The translations under genes and the position numbers were made by a program. From Lysobacteraceae bacterium (lineage in GTDB: Bacteria > Pseudomonadota > Gammaproteobacteria > Xanthomonadales > Wenzhouxiangellaceae): a DNA stretch of 10,575 bases. The notes below the pieces were generated by a model. That model made no database searches. It was given only the letters and a program-made list of their open reading frames with translations, and was not told the origin of the DNA. Below are positions 1-7,047 of the stretch, piece after piece. Position 1 is the stretch's first letter, and each line of letters begins with the position of its first letter. The stretch lies in contig JAIVHD010000084.1 of assembly GCA_020201235.1 (NCBI GenBank), positions 1 to 10,575 of the forward strand. Reading direction: 5' to 3'.

Positions 1-1
1 C

Positions 2-874
2 GAAGACGTGGCTTTGGCCCGTCGCGAGGTGGTCCGATACCCGGCCCGCGATGGTCTGGAAATCGAGGGCATCCTGTTTTATCCGATGGATTATGTCGAA
101 AACCGGCGCTACCCGTTGATCCTGAATGTGCACGGCGGGCCTGAGTCGCACTATTCCGACGGCTGGCTGACCCGTTATTCGCAACCGGCCCAGCATGCTG
201 CGGCGAAGGGCTATTTCATGTTTTTTCCCAACTATCGTGGCTCGACCGGACGCGGCGTCGAATTTTCGCTGACCAGTCAGGGGCGGCCGGCGATGGAAGA
301 GTTCGATGACCTGATCGATGGCGTCGACCATCTGATTGAGCGTGGCCTGGTGGACGCCGATCGCGTCGGAATTACCGGTGGTTCCTACGGCGGCTACGCG
401 ACTGCCTGGGGCGCGACCGTGTACTCGGAGCGGTTTGCCGCGGCGGTCATGAATGTCGGTCTGAGCAACCAGATTGCAGCTTTTGGGACTTCTGATATTC
501 CATGGGAGTTCAACCTGGTCCACCTCGGAAAATGGCCCTGGCAAGACTGGAGCTTGTTCCAGCAGGCCTCGCCGCTCTATCACGTAACCAAGGCCGGCAC
601 GCCCATTCTGATCCTGCACGGCGATGCCGACCCACGCGTCGATCCAACCCAGTCGCGCATGTTCTACCGTTTTTTGACGTTGCAGGATAATCCGCCGCCG
701 GTGCGCTTGGTGCTGTATCCGGGCGAAGGCCATGGCAATCGTCGTGCCGCCAGCCAGTACGATTTCTCACTGAGGCTGATGCGCTGGATGGACCACTACT
801 TGATCGGTGAAGGCGGTGAGCCGCCGCCGTATCAACTGGACTATGGTCTCGAGCCGCCGGATGAGAACCAGTGA
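2..874 (+). CDS. S9-family (prolyl oligopeptidase-type) serine peptidase, C-terminal part
   Basis: Partial gene: the frame is open to the left edge, so the true start and any beta-propeller domain lie outside the window. What remains is the alpha/beta-hydrolase catalytic domain. Counting from the GTG at base 8, it has the early strand and oxyanion region NVHGGPE, then NYRGSTGRG, the nucleophile elbow GGSYGGY with Ser126, the acid in HGDADPRV (Asp208) and the base in GEGH (His242). The triad order and spacing fit peptidase family S9 (acylaminoacyl-peptidase/dipeptidyl-peptidase group). These enzymes cleave short peptides or remove N-terminal blocked residues. Cell location cannot be judged because the N-terminus is missing. 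The gene ends about 100 bp before pilB on the same strand, with no evident functional link. The family is secure; the substrate is unknown. Confidence 0.93.
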   Translation, partial: EDVALARREVVRYPARDGLEIEGILFYPMDYVENRRYPLILNVHGGPESHYSDGWLTRYSQPAQHAAAKGYFMFFPNYRGSTGRGVEFSLTSQGRPAMEEFDDLIDGVDHLIERGLVDADRVGITGGSYGGYATAWGATVYSERFAAAVMNVGLSNQIAAFGTSDIPWEFNLVHLGKWPWQDWSLFQQASPLYHVTKAGTPILILHGDADPRVDPTQSRMFYRFLTLQDNPPPVRLVLYPGEGHGNRRAASQYDFSLRLMRWMDHYLIGEGGEPPPYQLDYGLEPPDENQ

Positions 875-977
875 TTTTTCAGGAACCTGGACGCACATGC
901 TGAATATCAATCGATCACGGTTCGAGGTGCCTCGCTCTGCTACTATAAGTTTGAATGCGACAAGCGGGTACATTTAA

Positions 978-1033
978 ATGTCATCGACGGTTGAATCGGT
1001 GGTGCGGAAAAACTGCCTGGCACGGGCCGCCGA
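978..1033 (+). pseudogene. pilB: Probable out-of-frame 5' end of pilB
   Basis: An ATG at 978 opens a frame that reads MSSTVESVVRKNCLAR before ending at a TGA at 1050-1052. PilB proteins commonly begin with a short tail followed by a GLARRLV-like helix. Here CLAR is in this frame, while RLVEEGLIS continues in the pilB frame from about 1031. The two halves would join if one base were missing, or two extra (mod 3) were present, between about 1008 and 1033. In the pilB frame itself a TGA at 992-994 blocks any upstream start. Whether this is a real lesion or a sequencing error cannot be told here. No strong ribosome site is visible before ATG 978. Confidence 0.55.
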
Positions 1034-2701
1034 TTGGTCGAGGAAGGCCTGATCAGCGAAGATCAGGCGCGTGAAGCCTTGACCAAGGCGGCCGAACTCG
1101 GCCGTACGTTCACCAGCCATCTGGTGCGCGAGAATCTGATCGATCCGGTCGGTTTCGCCCATGTTGCCGCCGAGCAGTTCGGTTTGCCACTGATCGACCT
1201 GAATGCGCTGGATCTGCGTCAGGCACCGTCCGAGGTCGTCAAGGAAGAACTGATGCGCAAGCATCTTGTTCTGCCCGTGATGAAACGTGGCAAGCGGCTG
1301 TTCGTCGTGGTGGCCGACCCGACCAATCAATCGGCGATCGACGAAATCGCGTTCACGAGCGGTCTGAACGTCGAGGCAGTACTGGCCGCGTCGGATTCCA
1401 TCAGTCAGGCGATTGACCGGGTGCTGGCGGGTTCGTCGCAGGCTTTCGAAGAGCTGACGGCCGGCGACGAGGACCTGGAGTCGCTGAGCTTCGAGGCGCA
1501 GCAGCAGCAGCAGGAGTCGGCCGACGATACGTCCGACGATGCGCCGATCGTGCGGTTTGTCAACAAGGTCCTGATCGACGCGATCCGCAAGGATGCATCG
1601 GACATCCATTTTGAGCCCTATGAGGATAATTATCGGATTCGCTTTCGTGTCGACGGCATGCTGAAAACGCAGATGAAGCCTCCGGTCAAGATGGCCAGTC
1701 GTCTTTCGGCCCGTCTCAAGGTCATGGCAAGCCTGGATATTGCCGAGCGGCGCGTGCCACAGGATGGCCGTATCAAGCTAAATCTCTCGAAAAGTAAAGC
1801 GTTCGACTTTCGTGTCTCTACCTGCCCGACCTTATGGGGTGAAAAAGTCGTGCTGCGCATCCTGGATGGCTCCGGCGTTTTTCTGGGCCCTGAAAAGCTC
1901 GGTTTCGAGCCTGAGCAGAAAGATGTATACCTGGATGCCATCAGCAAGCCCTACGGCATGGTGCTGGTCACCGGACCGACCGGTTCGGGTAAGACCGTCT
2001 CGCTCTACACCGCGCTGGGCTTGTTGAACGATGAAGGTCGCAATATCTCGACAGTCGAGGACCCGGTCGAAATCCGCATGCCGGGTATCAACCAGGTCCA
2101 GCAAAACGCCAAACAGGGCTTGACATTCGCGGCCGCCCTCCGGGCGTTTCTACGCCAGGATCCCGACATCATAATGGTTGGAGAAATCCGCGACATCGAA
2201 ACGGCTGAAATCGCAATCAAGGCCGCCCAGACGGGTCACCTTGTCTTGTCGACGCTGCATACCAACGATGCGCCCCAATCGATCACCCGTCTGGCCAATA
2301 TGGGCGTGCCCCCGTATAACATCGTCTCGGCGGTCCACATGGTCATGGCCCAGCGGCTTGCGCGGACACTGCACAAGTGCAAAGTTCCAGAAGACGATCT
2401 GCCGCCGGACGCGCTTCGAAAATTCGGTTTCACCGACGAGGAAATCGAGAACGGCCTGGAGTTGTACCGTAACAAGGGTTGCAACCTGTGCAACGACGGT
2501 TACAAAGGGCGTGCGGGCGTTTTCCAGGTCATGCCGGTCACCGAGGCGATCGAGCAGGTCATCCTGCAGGGTGGGACGGCGCTCGAGATCGAGCGGCAGA
2601 GCAAGATTGAGGGCGTCATCGATCTTCGAAGAGCGGCCCTCAACAAGGTCAAAAACGGCAGCATCAGCCTGGTCGAGATGAACCGGGTCACAAAAGACTG
2701 A
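1034..2701 (+). CDS. pilB: Type IV pilus assembly (extension) ATPase PilB
   Basis: Cytoplasmic GspE/PilB-family hexameric ATPase that powers pilin polymerisation with the inner-membrane protein PilC. Counting from the TTG at 1034, an N-terminal MshEN/T2SSE-N domain spans roughly residues 1-130, and a Gln-rich acidic linker (five CAG codons at 1499-1513) lies near residue 158. The ATPase core has Walker A GPTGSGKT (314-321), the Asp box STVEDPVE (339-346), Walker B DIIMVGEIRD (378-387) and the His box TGHLVLSTLHTND (His402, His409). A zinc-knuckle region has Cys449 and the pair Cys483/Cys486; the fourth cysteine usual in PilB is absent. The protein is only about 10-20 residues short at its N-terminus. 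TTG 1034 has no ribosome site, and the missing N-terminus seems to lie in another frame from ATG 978, so a frameshift before 1034 is likely. pilC does not follow. PilB is preferred over GspE because of overall sequence pattern. Confidence 0.93.
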   Translation: MVEEGLISEDQAREALTKAAELGRTFTSHLVRENLIDPVGFAHVAAEQFGLPLIDLNALDLRQAPSEVVKEELMRKHLVLPVMKRGKRLFVVVADPTNQSAIDEIAFTSGLNVEAVLAASDSISQAIDRVLAGSSQAFEELTAGDEDLESLSFEAQQQQQESADDTSDDAPIVRFVNKVLIDAIRKDASDIHFEPYEDNYRIRFRVDGMLKTQMKPPVKMASRLSARLKVMASLDIAERRVPQDGRIKLNLSKSKAFDFRVSTCPTLWGEKVVLRILDGSGVFLGPEKLGFEPEQKDVYLDAISKPYGMVLVTGPTGSGKTVSLYTALGLLNDEGRNISTVEDPVEIRMPGINQVQQNAKQGLTFAAALRAFLRQDPDIIMVGEIRDIETAEIAIKAAQTGHLVLSTLHTNDAPQSITRLANMGVPPYNIVSAVHMVMAQRLARTLHKCKVPEDDLPPDALRKFGFTDEEIENGLELYRNKGCNLCNDGYKGRAGVFQVMPVTEAIEQVILQGGTALEIERQSKIEGVIDLRRAALNKVKNGSISLVEMNRVTKD

Positions 2702-2903
2702 CCGGATTTAAGGTTTAAAGTGGCCGAGATCGTGAGCAGTCGGAACCTGGTTGCTCAAAACAATTTTCAATTTAATAATCTGCGAAAATCGGCGCAATCT
2801 GCGGTTCGCTTTACGAATAGCTGAAACCGGTTCTTAATCAGAAAGATTGATAGCTTCGCTTGCTTTGCTTTGCGAGCTGGCGAAGGCCATAGGGCATGCC
2901 CGG

Positions 2904-2922
2904 TTTACAGAATTTTACAGAA
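2904..2922. repeat. Tandem 10-bp direct repeat, TTTACAGAA twice
   Basis: TTTACAGAA occurs at 2904-2912 and 2914-2922, a period of exactly one DNA helical turn. It lies in the AT-rich gap between pilB and the end of the lipid operon. Helically phased direct repeats of this kind can be regulator sites, but no gene obviously starts from here. The function is unknown. Confidence 0.5.
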
Positions 2923-2938
2923 GGTTCTCATTATAGTC

Positions 2939-2956
2939 CCTGACAGCCCTGTCAGG
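2939..2956. repeat. Perfect 8-bp inverted repeat overlapping the end of the MutS-like gene
   Basis: CCTGACAG, two C bases, then CTGTCAGG form a perfect palindrome that includes the stop codon (2952-2954) of the leftward MutS-like gene. The position suggests a transcription end signal for the operon. However, no T-run follows on either strand and the 2-base loop is too tight for a standard intrinsic terminator, so a protein-binding palindrome is equally possible. Confidence 0.5.
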
Positions 2957-4181
2957 ATGCCCTCAACGAACAACGCTCGCTGATGCCAACCGCCTTGAGG
3001 AGTTCAAGCGCGTTACTTGACGAGGCTTCGCCTTGCTTCAGACGGTAATCAAAGCGCATGACAAGCTCGTCGCCGGAATGCTCCATATACTCGCGAAAAT
3101 GCAACGGGATGGAATAGGCTCGTACCCTTGCGTCACCGGCGAGCTCAAGGTCGTGCGTTGAGATCACACCCAGCGTCTTGAGCTCCAGCAACCGTTCCAG
3201 AATAACCGTTACTGCAATCCGACGCTCGTGGCTGTTCGTGCCATGCAATATTTCATCAAGCAGATAGAGCGTTTGCTGGCCGTTTGCCGTACTATCTTCA
3301 GTGGTATTAACAATAGATTTCATGCGCATCAGCTCGGCCAAGAACAGCGATGTGCCTTCATTAAGAGAGTCCTGAACATTAAAACAGGTCAGGACATGCA
3401 TCGGTCTACACTGCATGGATTGAGCACAAACGGGCGCTCCGCAGCGTGCCAGAATCAAGTTGCAGCCGATCGTCCGCAGCAAGGTGCTTTTCCCGGACAT
3501 GTTCGAACCGCTCAAGAGGATCAGACGCTTATCCGGCCCCAGTTGCATATCATTGCATACACGATCAAGCTCTGAAATCAAAGGATGGCCGATTTTAGAT
3601 GCCTTGAAACTAAATTCATGGGATCTGAAGTCGGGGAAGCACCAGTCAGCTTGATCATGACGAATGCCGGCTGCAGTACAGAGTACTTCGTAGCTGGAGA
3701 GTGCGTCGAACCAGCCTTTAATGTACTTTCCATAGCGGTCCCGCCAGACGTGGAGTAATCGCATGCAGTGAAAGTCCCAAAGCAGCAGCGATTGGGCGAA
3801 AATATAGTATATTCCGAAATGTCGGAGTTCAGCCCAGGATACCCGGCGCTGCAATTGGCCGATCAGCTTGTTAACGCTCTCTGATGAATTCAGGGCATCG
3901 CCGACCAGTTCCAATCGGCGCTGAATTTCAGCGAGCAAAGAGGACCTGTGCTTTTTGCCGACGACCTGTTTGATCAGGTCGGAGTAGCAGACAAGGTGCG
4001 TGTTTGCCCGGTCTACAAGAGCTAGCTCGTTTTTAATCGAGCGACTGTAGCGAACACTTAGCGCAATGTTGATAACCACCAAAGGCATCCACCAGTGTAT
4101 GGATGTCAAACCCATGAGATCGGCGATCCCGGCGATCACAGTGCCGGCCGACAAAGATAAAACTAGAAAATAGGGCGGCAT
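2952..4181 (-). CDS. MutS-family ATPase, membrane-anchored type, C-terminal fragment
   Basis: The 409-residue frame begins with two hydrophobic segments (about 3-22 and 28-43), then a helical linker, then a MutS domain V-type ABC ATPase. The ATPase has Walker A GSNMSGKST (225-233, Lys231), a signature-like stretch DSLNEGTSLFLAELMRM (271-287), Walker B LYLLDE (305-310) and the H-loop STHD (341-344). There is no DNA mismatch-recognition domain. It matches a MutS-related membrane protein family of unknown role, not the repair protein. In that family these hydrophobic segments form the second pair; the first pair is encoded just upstream in another frame, so this is the larger half of a split gene. 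The ATG has a good ribosome site (GGGAGG, 9 nt upstream) inside the previous frame, so re-initiation is possible. It is the last gene of the operon. The ATPase motifs are intact; activity without the lost central segment is doubtful. Confidence 0.8.
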   Translation of the reverse strand: MPPYFLVLSLSAGTVIAGIADLMGLTSIHWWMPLVVINIALSVRYSRSIKNELALVDRANTHLVCYSDLIKQVVGKKHRSSLLAEIQRRLELVGDALNSSESVNKLIGQLQRRVSWAELRHFGIYYIFAQSLLLWDFHCMRLLHVWRDRYGKYIKGWFDALSSYEVLCTAAGIRHDQADWCFPDFRSHEFSFKASKIGHPLISELDRVCNDMQLGPDKRLILLSGSNMSGKSTLLRTIGCNLILARCGAPVCAQSMQCRPMHVLTCFNVQDSLNEGTSLFLAELMRMKSIVNTTEDSTANGQQTLYLLDEILHGTNSHERRIAVTVILERLLELKTLGVISTHDLELAGDARVRAYSIPLHFREYMEHSGDELVMRFDYRLKQGEASSSNALELLKAVGISERCSLRAS

Positions 4182-4660
4182 TGCGTTTTGCCTCCCGGAG
4201 TCGAGACGGTATTAAGCAAGTGTGCAAGTGAGCCTTCGCCAACGATATGCAGGTCGGTCAGCTCGGCGGCGTCCGTTCGCGCTGCCGTCTTTTCCATTGG
4301 CCGTATCCTGTCCCAGCGGCGGTAAAGCTTGTGGCGCGCTTCAGCATTGACTGTCGCGAGCGCAAGCTGATGTGACGCGTCCGATCGAGCGCGCAAATGC
4401 TGAAAGACCGCGACTACAAAGCCGACTACCGAAATGACGCAAATATATCCCCAGGGCGCCAGGCTGGTGTCCTCAAGCGCCGAAACCAGAGAAATTGCTG
4501 CCACCATGGATATCGCCAACCGTGCCCCCGACCAAATTCTTTCCCGACGAACACAGCCCTGATGCGACCTGAAAAACTCTTGATAGCGCCGTTCGTACGT
4601 CCGTTCTACCGCCTGACTGGCGTCCGAAAGGTGATCGCGACACGGTCGGATAATTCTCAT
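4163..4660 (-). CDS. MutS-family membrane ATPase, N-terminal fragment
   Basis: The 165-residue frame has a basic, helical N-terminus and two hydrophobic segments (about 46-62 and 68-86). A YRRWDR motif (114-119) and LHIVGEGSLAHLLNT (137-151) follow, the sort of sequence that normally leads into the central helical region of membrane MutS-like proteins. After STPGG the frame runs into an unrelated tail and stops. The expected continuation (a segment beginning roughly T..G..TLA.WLL in relatives) is not found in any frame, and the next frame resumes at the second membrane pair. The start is well supported: ATG directly follows the TAA of the upstream acyltransferase, with GGGAGAG 7 nt before it. 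It overlaps the C-terminal fragment by 19 nt. The two together are best read as one gene with an internal deletion plus a frame change. Confidence 0.72.
   Translation of the reverse strand: MRIIRPCRDHLSDASQAVERTYERRYQEFFRSHQGCVRRERIWSGARLAISMVAAISLVSALEDTSLAPWGYICVISVVGFVVAVFQHLRARSDASHQLALATVNAEARHKLYRRWDRIRPMEKTAARTDAAELTDLHIVGEGSLAHLLNTVSTPGGKTQCRPIF
4191..4196 (-). promoter_or_regulatory. Ribosome binding site for the C-terminal MutS-like fragment
   Basis: GGGAGG on the - strand lies 9 nt before the ATG at 4179-4181 and within the end of the upstream frame. It supports independent or coupled translation of the second fragment. It may be a chance product of the deletion junction. Confidence 0.5.
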
Positions 4661-5809
4661 TTATTGGCTCTCCCTGAATAGCCGTCGCTTCTCGGGGGGC
4701 GGTGCGCTCAGTGCTCTTGCCAGACGCGCACCGAGCAAGCGATCAAGCCAGGAATTTTCCAACCGCAGGCATATTGTCAATGTGTGTAGCTCCGCGCCCA
4801 AGCTCTGCTTGACAAAATATCCGGTAAGCCCGAGATCGATTTCCCGGCAGCCGTGTTTCGCCGCCTCCTCCACCGACTGCCAAAGGCCGTGATGATAAAG
4901 CATGAATTCCCGAGATTGCTGATAATCCATGCCGATTATGGACGGAGCGCTTATGGTTTCTGAAAAACCTGTCATGAGAAACGCGCCGATCTCTCCAGTG
5001 GGCATCCTCAATACCGAAATCCGTGTCTCCGGTAGCTCGCCGATCATTTCCAGAAACACCTTTGGCAACGCTGGCCGTTGAAAGTCTTCCGCTTTGTTAT
5101 GAACATTCAAATAGAGTTGGTAACATTCGTCGAGAATGCCTTCAAAACAGTCGTGATTGGTAATCTCGACTTTATTGGCCGGCGTTGCGTCAAGTTTCCG
5201 CAGCGTGTGACGTGCCCTTGCCCGAAGACGTGCATAGTGTGCTTTAGAGGTCAGTCCATTCAGATGGATCGCTGCCATCGGATGGTTGTCGACAGCCCTG
5301 AAGCGCCGCGTGACCAGGGCGTCGCGAAAACATTGATCTTTGCTATCGACAAAGTCGCGGACGATCGTTATCGTCGGTTTTGGAAGATGCCGCCCAATCG
5401 CTTCCAATAAAATTTTGGCAAACTGATTGGCGTTGATCCGCCCGGCGTCGAACCACCAGTGCTCTTGGGCCGTCTCATACGTACCGACCATGGCCATTGG
5501 GACTGCCAGTAGCCGATTCCAGATCCGGCGCATTGCGGTTACCAGTTTCAGCGCCCATGGGCGAAAGCCAAGCGTCGGGTCGAAATACTCGAACGTCGCG
5601 AGAGTTAGCCCGACCATGTCGTCGTTTTCGTATACGGCAAGGTAGACAACATCGCGATCGGGGAAACATATTTCCAGCTTCCGCATGAAAGCCGCCGTCT
5701 TGTATGGGTGGTTTTGAGCGATCTTCGTGTCCCAGAGAGGCGCGGGCAACTGGCGAATCGATCCATAGCAGCGTACGGTATAGCCGCCGCATCGAAACTC
5801 TTCAATCAT
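4661..5809 (-). CDS. GNAT/FemAB-fold acyltransferase (second copy)
   Basis: A 382-residue protein of the acyl-CoA N-acyltransferase superfamily, similar in outline to the Acetyltransf_6 (BioF2-like) group. Seen in the sequence: an N-terminal mixed alpha/beta half, a basic stretch LRARARHTLRKL (195-206), a C-terminal half with IIGMDYQQSREFMLYHHGLW, and a late motif DLGLTGYFVKQSLGAEL where relatives carry a G-x-T/S-x-Y..K..LGA pattern. No signal peptide or membrane segment is evident. ATG 5809 is preferred to an upstream GTG/ATG-like extension at 5839 because GGAGAG lies 7 nt before it and it overlaps the previous gene by 8 nt. The next gene starts directly after its TAA. In a lipid operon it may transfer an acyl group to an amine or hydroxyl of the product; bacterial ceramide synthase is reported to belong to this superfamily. 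The substrate is inference. Confidence 0.75.
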   Translation of the reverse strand: MIEEFRCGGYTVRCYGSIRQLPAPLWDTKIAQNHPYKTAAFMRKLEICFPDRDVVYLAVYENDDMVGLTLATFEYFDPTLGFRPWALKLVTAMRRIWNRLLAVPMAMVGTYETAQEHWWFDAGRINANQFAKILLEAIGRHLPKPTITIVRDFVDSKDQCFRDALVTRRFRAVDNHPMAAIHLNGLTSKAHYARLRARARHTLRKLDATPANKVEITNHDCFEGILDECYQLYLNVHNKAEDFQRPALPKVFLEMIGELPETRISVLRMPTGEIGAFLMTGFSETISAPSIIGMDYQQSREFMLYHHGLWQSVEEAAKHGCREIDLGLTGYFVKQSLGAELHTLTICLRLENSWLDRLLGARLARALSAPPPEKRRLFRESQ

Positions 5810-7043
5810 CGTGACGCTCTCCAAGAATGAACGGCACACCGAGTTCGGATAACCGGCTGGACAAGGCGTCGATATCCTTGAACGTTCTCTGGCAGCGTGG
5901 CGTCGGCGTTCCCGGAAAAAGAACCGGTTTGAGTTTGCGCAGGGCCCAGCGCATCACAGGATTGCTGTGGCACACAGCGAGATAGAGCGGAGAAATTACA
6001 GCGCCCAAACCTGCCTTGGTTGCGTAGCTGGTTTGGCCCAGTTCAACGTATTCAAAATCGCGTTCTTCGGCGAGTTCTATGATTTTATAAATGCAGTTAA
6101 AGTACAAGGCGCCTTGGTCCCGATGGCGATAATCAAGACCAAGATAAAGAGGGTGAAGTGCGTTTTCGTCGTGCAAAAACATCTCGAAGGCCACCAACTC
6201 CTTTCCCTTAAAGCACAGCATAGCGAACATAGATTCCGGCATCTGCTGGCTGATTTCCTCGAAGAAATTAACGGTGAGCAATTCGAATCGAATCTTTGAT
6301 CTTTCCAGAACCTGCATATATAATGCGGTCAGTTGTTGCGAGTAAGGCTTGAGGTTCCCGACCTTTTTCCAATACATTCCGGACTGTTCGAATTTGCGCA
6401 ATCGACCGGTCATTACGGAACGATACTTCTTTCGCAGCGAAGCCCTGTACGTCGAGTGCTCATCGGTGCCTAGACTGAGAAAGGTGGTTGCCGGACTTTC
6501 CGCGATTATGAACCGTTCACCCAATTGCCGGGACACTTCTTCGACTTCAGGTGCGGTGATTTCCTTGAGTATGATTAGTCCTGAACCGCAGTGGCTGGCA
6601 CGATCTGCGATTTCCATCGCCGCTTGACCGAGTAGCTGGCGAGCGTCGCCCCTCAAGCCAAACAAGTCTTTGCATATTGCTACTGGTGTGCCGGCAATGA
6701 ACGCTCGAATAAACAGGAAATCCCTGAAAATCCTGCGAATCATGCAAACGATCTTTTGAACAAAAGCAGGCGCGACCAAAACAAGCGAAATACGAAACTC
6801 GAAACAAGGCATGATTGCCTCAATCCGGCCATTCACCCGACCTGTCAAATAGTGATAGCATGCACTCGGAATACCCGACCTTTCGGTAGCCTTCTGCAGG
6901 GCGTAGGATTGCAGAACACCGCCGCCTGAAAAACAGCGGTCCCAATCAGTTTTCGGTATCTGATCGATGCTGTTCAGCCACGACCATTCCACTTCATGCG
7001 GGGGCGTTGGCTGCTTCAGGCATCTATCGTCATTGCTGTTCAA
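5802..7043 (-). CDS. GNAT/FemAB-fold acyltransferase (first copy)
   Basis: A protein of about 413 residues, related in layout to its downstream neighbour. It opens with a typical strand-helix start (SWLNSIDQIPKTDWD), has a basic patch LRKKYRSV (about 203-210), and ends with LYLGLDYRHRDQGALYF and ELGQTSYATKAGLGA (about 334-349), the conserved C-terminal signature of this acyltransferase group. No membrane segment is convincing. The start is uncertain. The frame is open to 7148, deep inside the hydroxylase gene, but homology-like sequence begins only near residue 17. TTG 7043, four bases after the hydroxylase stop, is chosen by position; GTG 7058 and GTG 6992 are alternatives and none has a good ribosome site. 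It probably acylates an amine or hydroxyl of a lipid intermediate made by the upstream enzymes. The family is fairly sure; the reaction is inferred from context. Confidence 0.72.
   Translation of the reverse strand: MNSNDDRCLKQPTPPHEVEWSWLNSIDQIPKTDWDRCFSGGGVLQSYALQKATERSGIPSACYHYLTGRVNGRIEAIMPCFEFRISLVLVAPAFVQKIVCMIRRIFRDFLFIRAFIAGTPVAICKDLFGLRGDARQLLGQAAMEIADRASHCGSGLIILKEITAPEVEEVSRQLGERFIIAESPATTFLSLGTDEHSTYRASLRKKYRSVMTGRLRKFEQSGMYWKKVGNLKPYSQQLTALYMQVLERSKIRFELLTVNFFEEISQQMPESMFAMLCFKGKELVAFEMFLHDENALHPLYLGLDYRHRDQGALYFNCIYKIIELAEERDFEYVELGQTSYATKAGLGAVISPLYLAVCHSNPVMRWALRKLKPVLFPGTPTPRCQRTFKDIDALSSRLSELGVPFILGERHDD
5817..5822 (-). promoter_or_regulatory. Ribosome binding site fixing the start of the second acyltransferase
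   Basis: GGAGAG on the - strand sits 7 nt before the ATG at 5807-5809, inside the end of the preceding gene. It decides the start against the longer frame beginning at 5839 and indicates coupled translation. Confidence 0.6.
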
Positions 7044-7047
7044 TATT

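Noticed and set aside
921..949. Possible promoter for pilB with a TATAAG-like -10 at 944-949
   Set aside because: The paired -35 (TTCGAG) matches the consensus poorly; not enough to report as a feature.
1499..1513. Five tandem CAG codons in pilB as a variable repeat
   Set aside because: A short run encoding a flexible linker; no sign of unusual variation from one sequence.
974..1609. A 211-codon - strand frame opposite pilB
   Set aside because: Antisense shadow of a clear PilB coding region, a known effect of GC-rich codon use.
2854..2885. CTTCGC/GCGAAG inverted repeat after pilB as a terminator
   Set aside because: Only a 6-bp stem with a 20-base loop and no following T-run; too weak to call.
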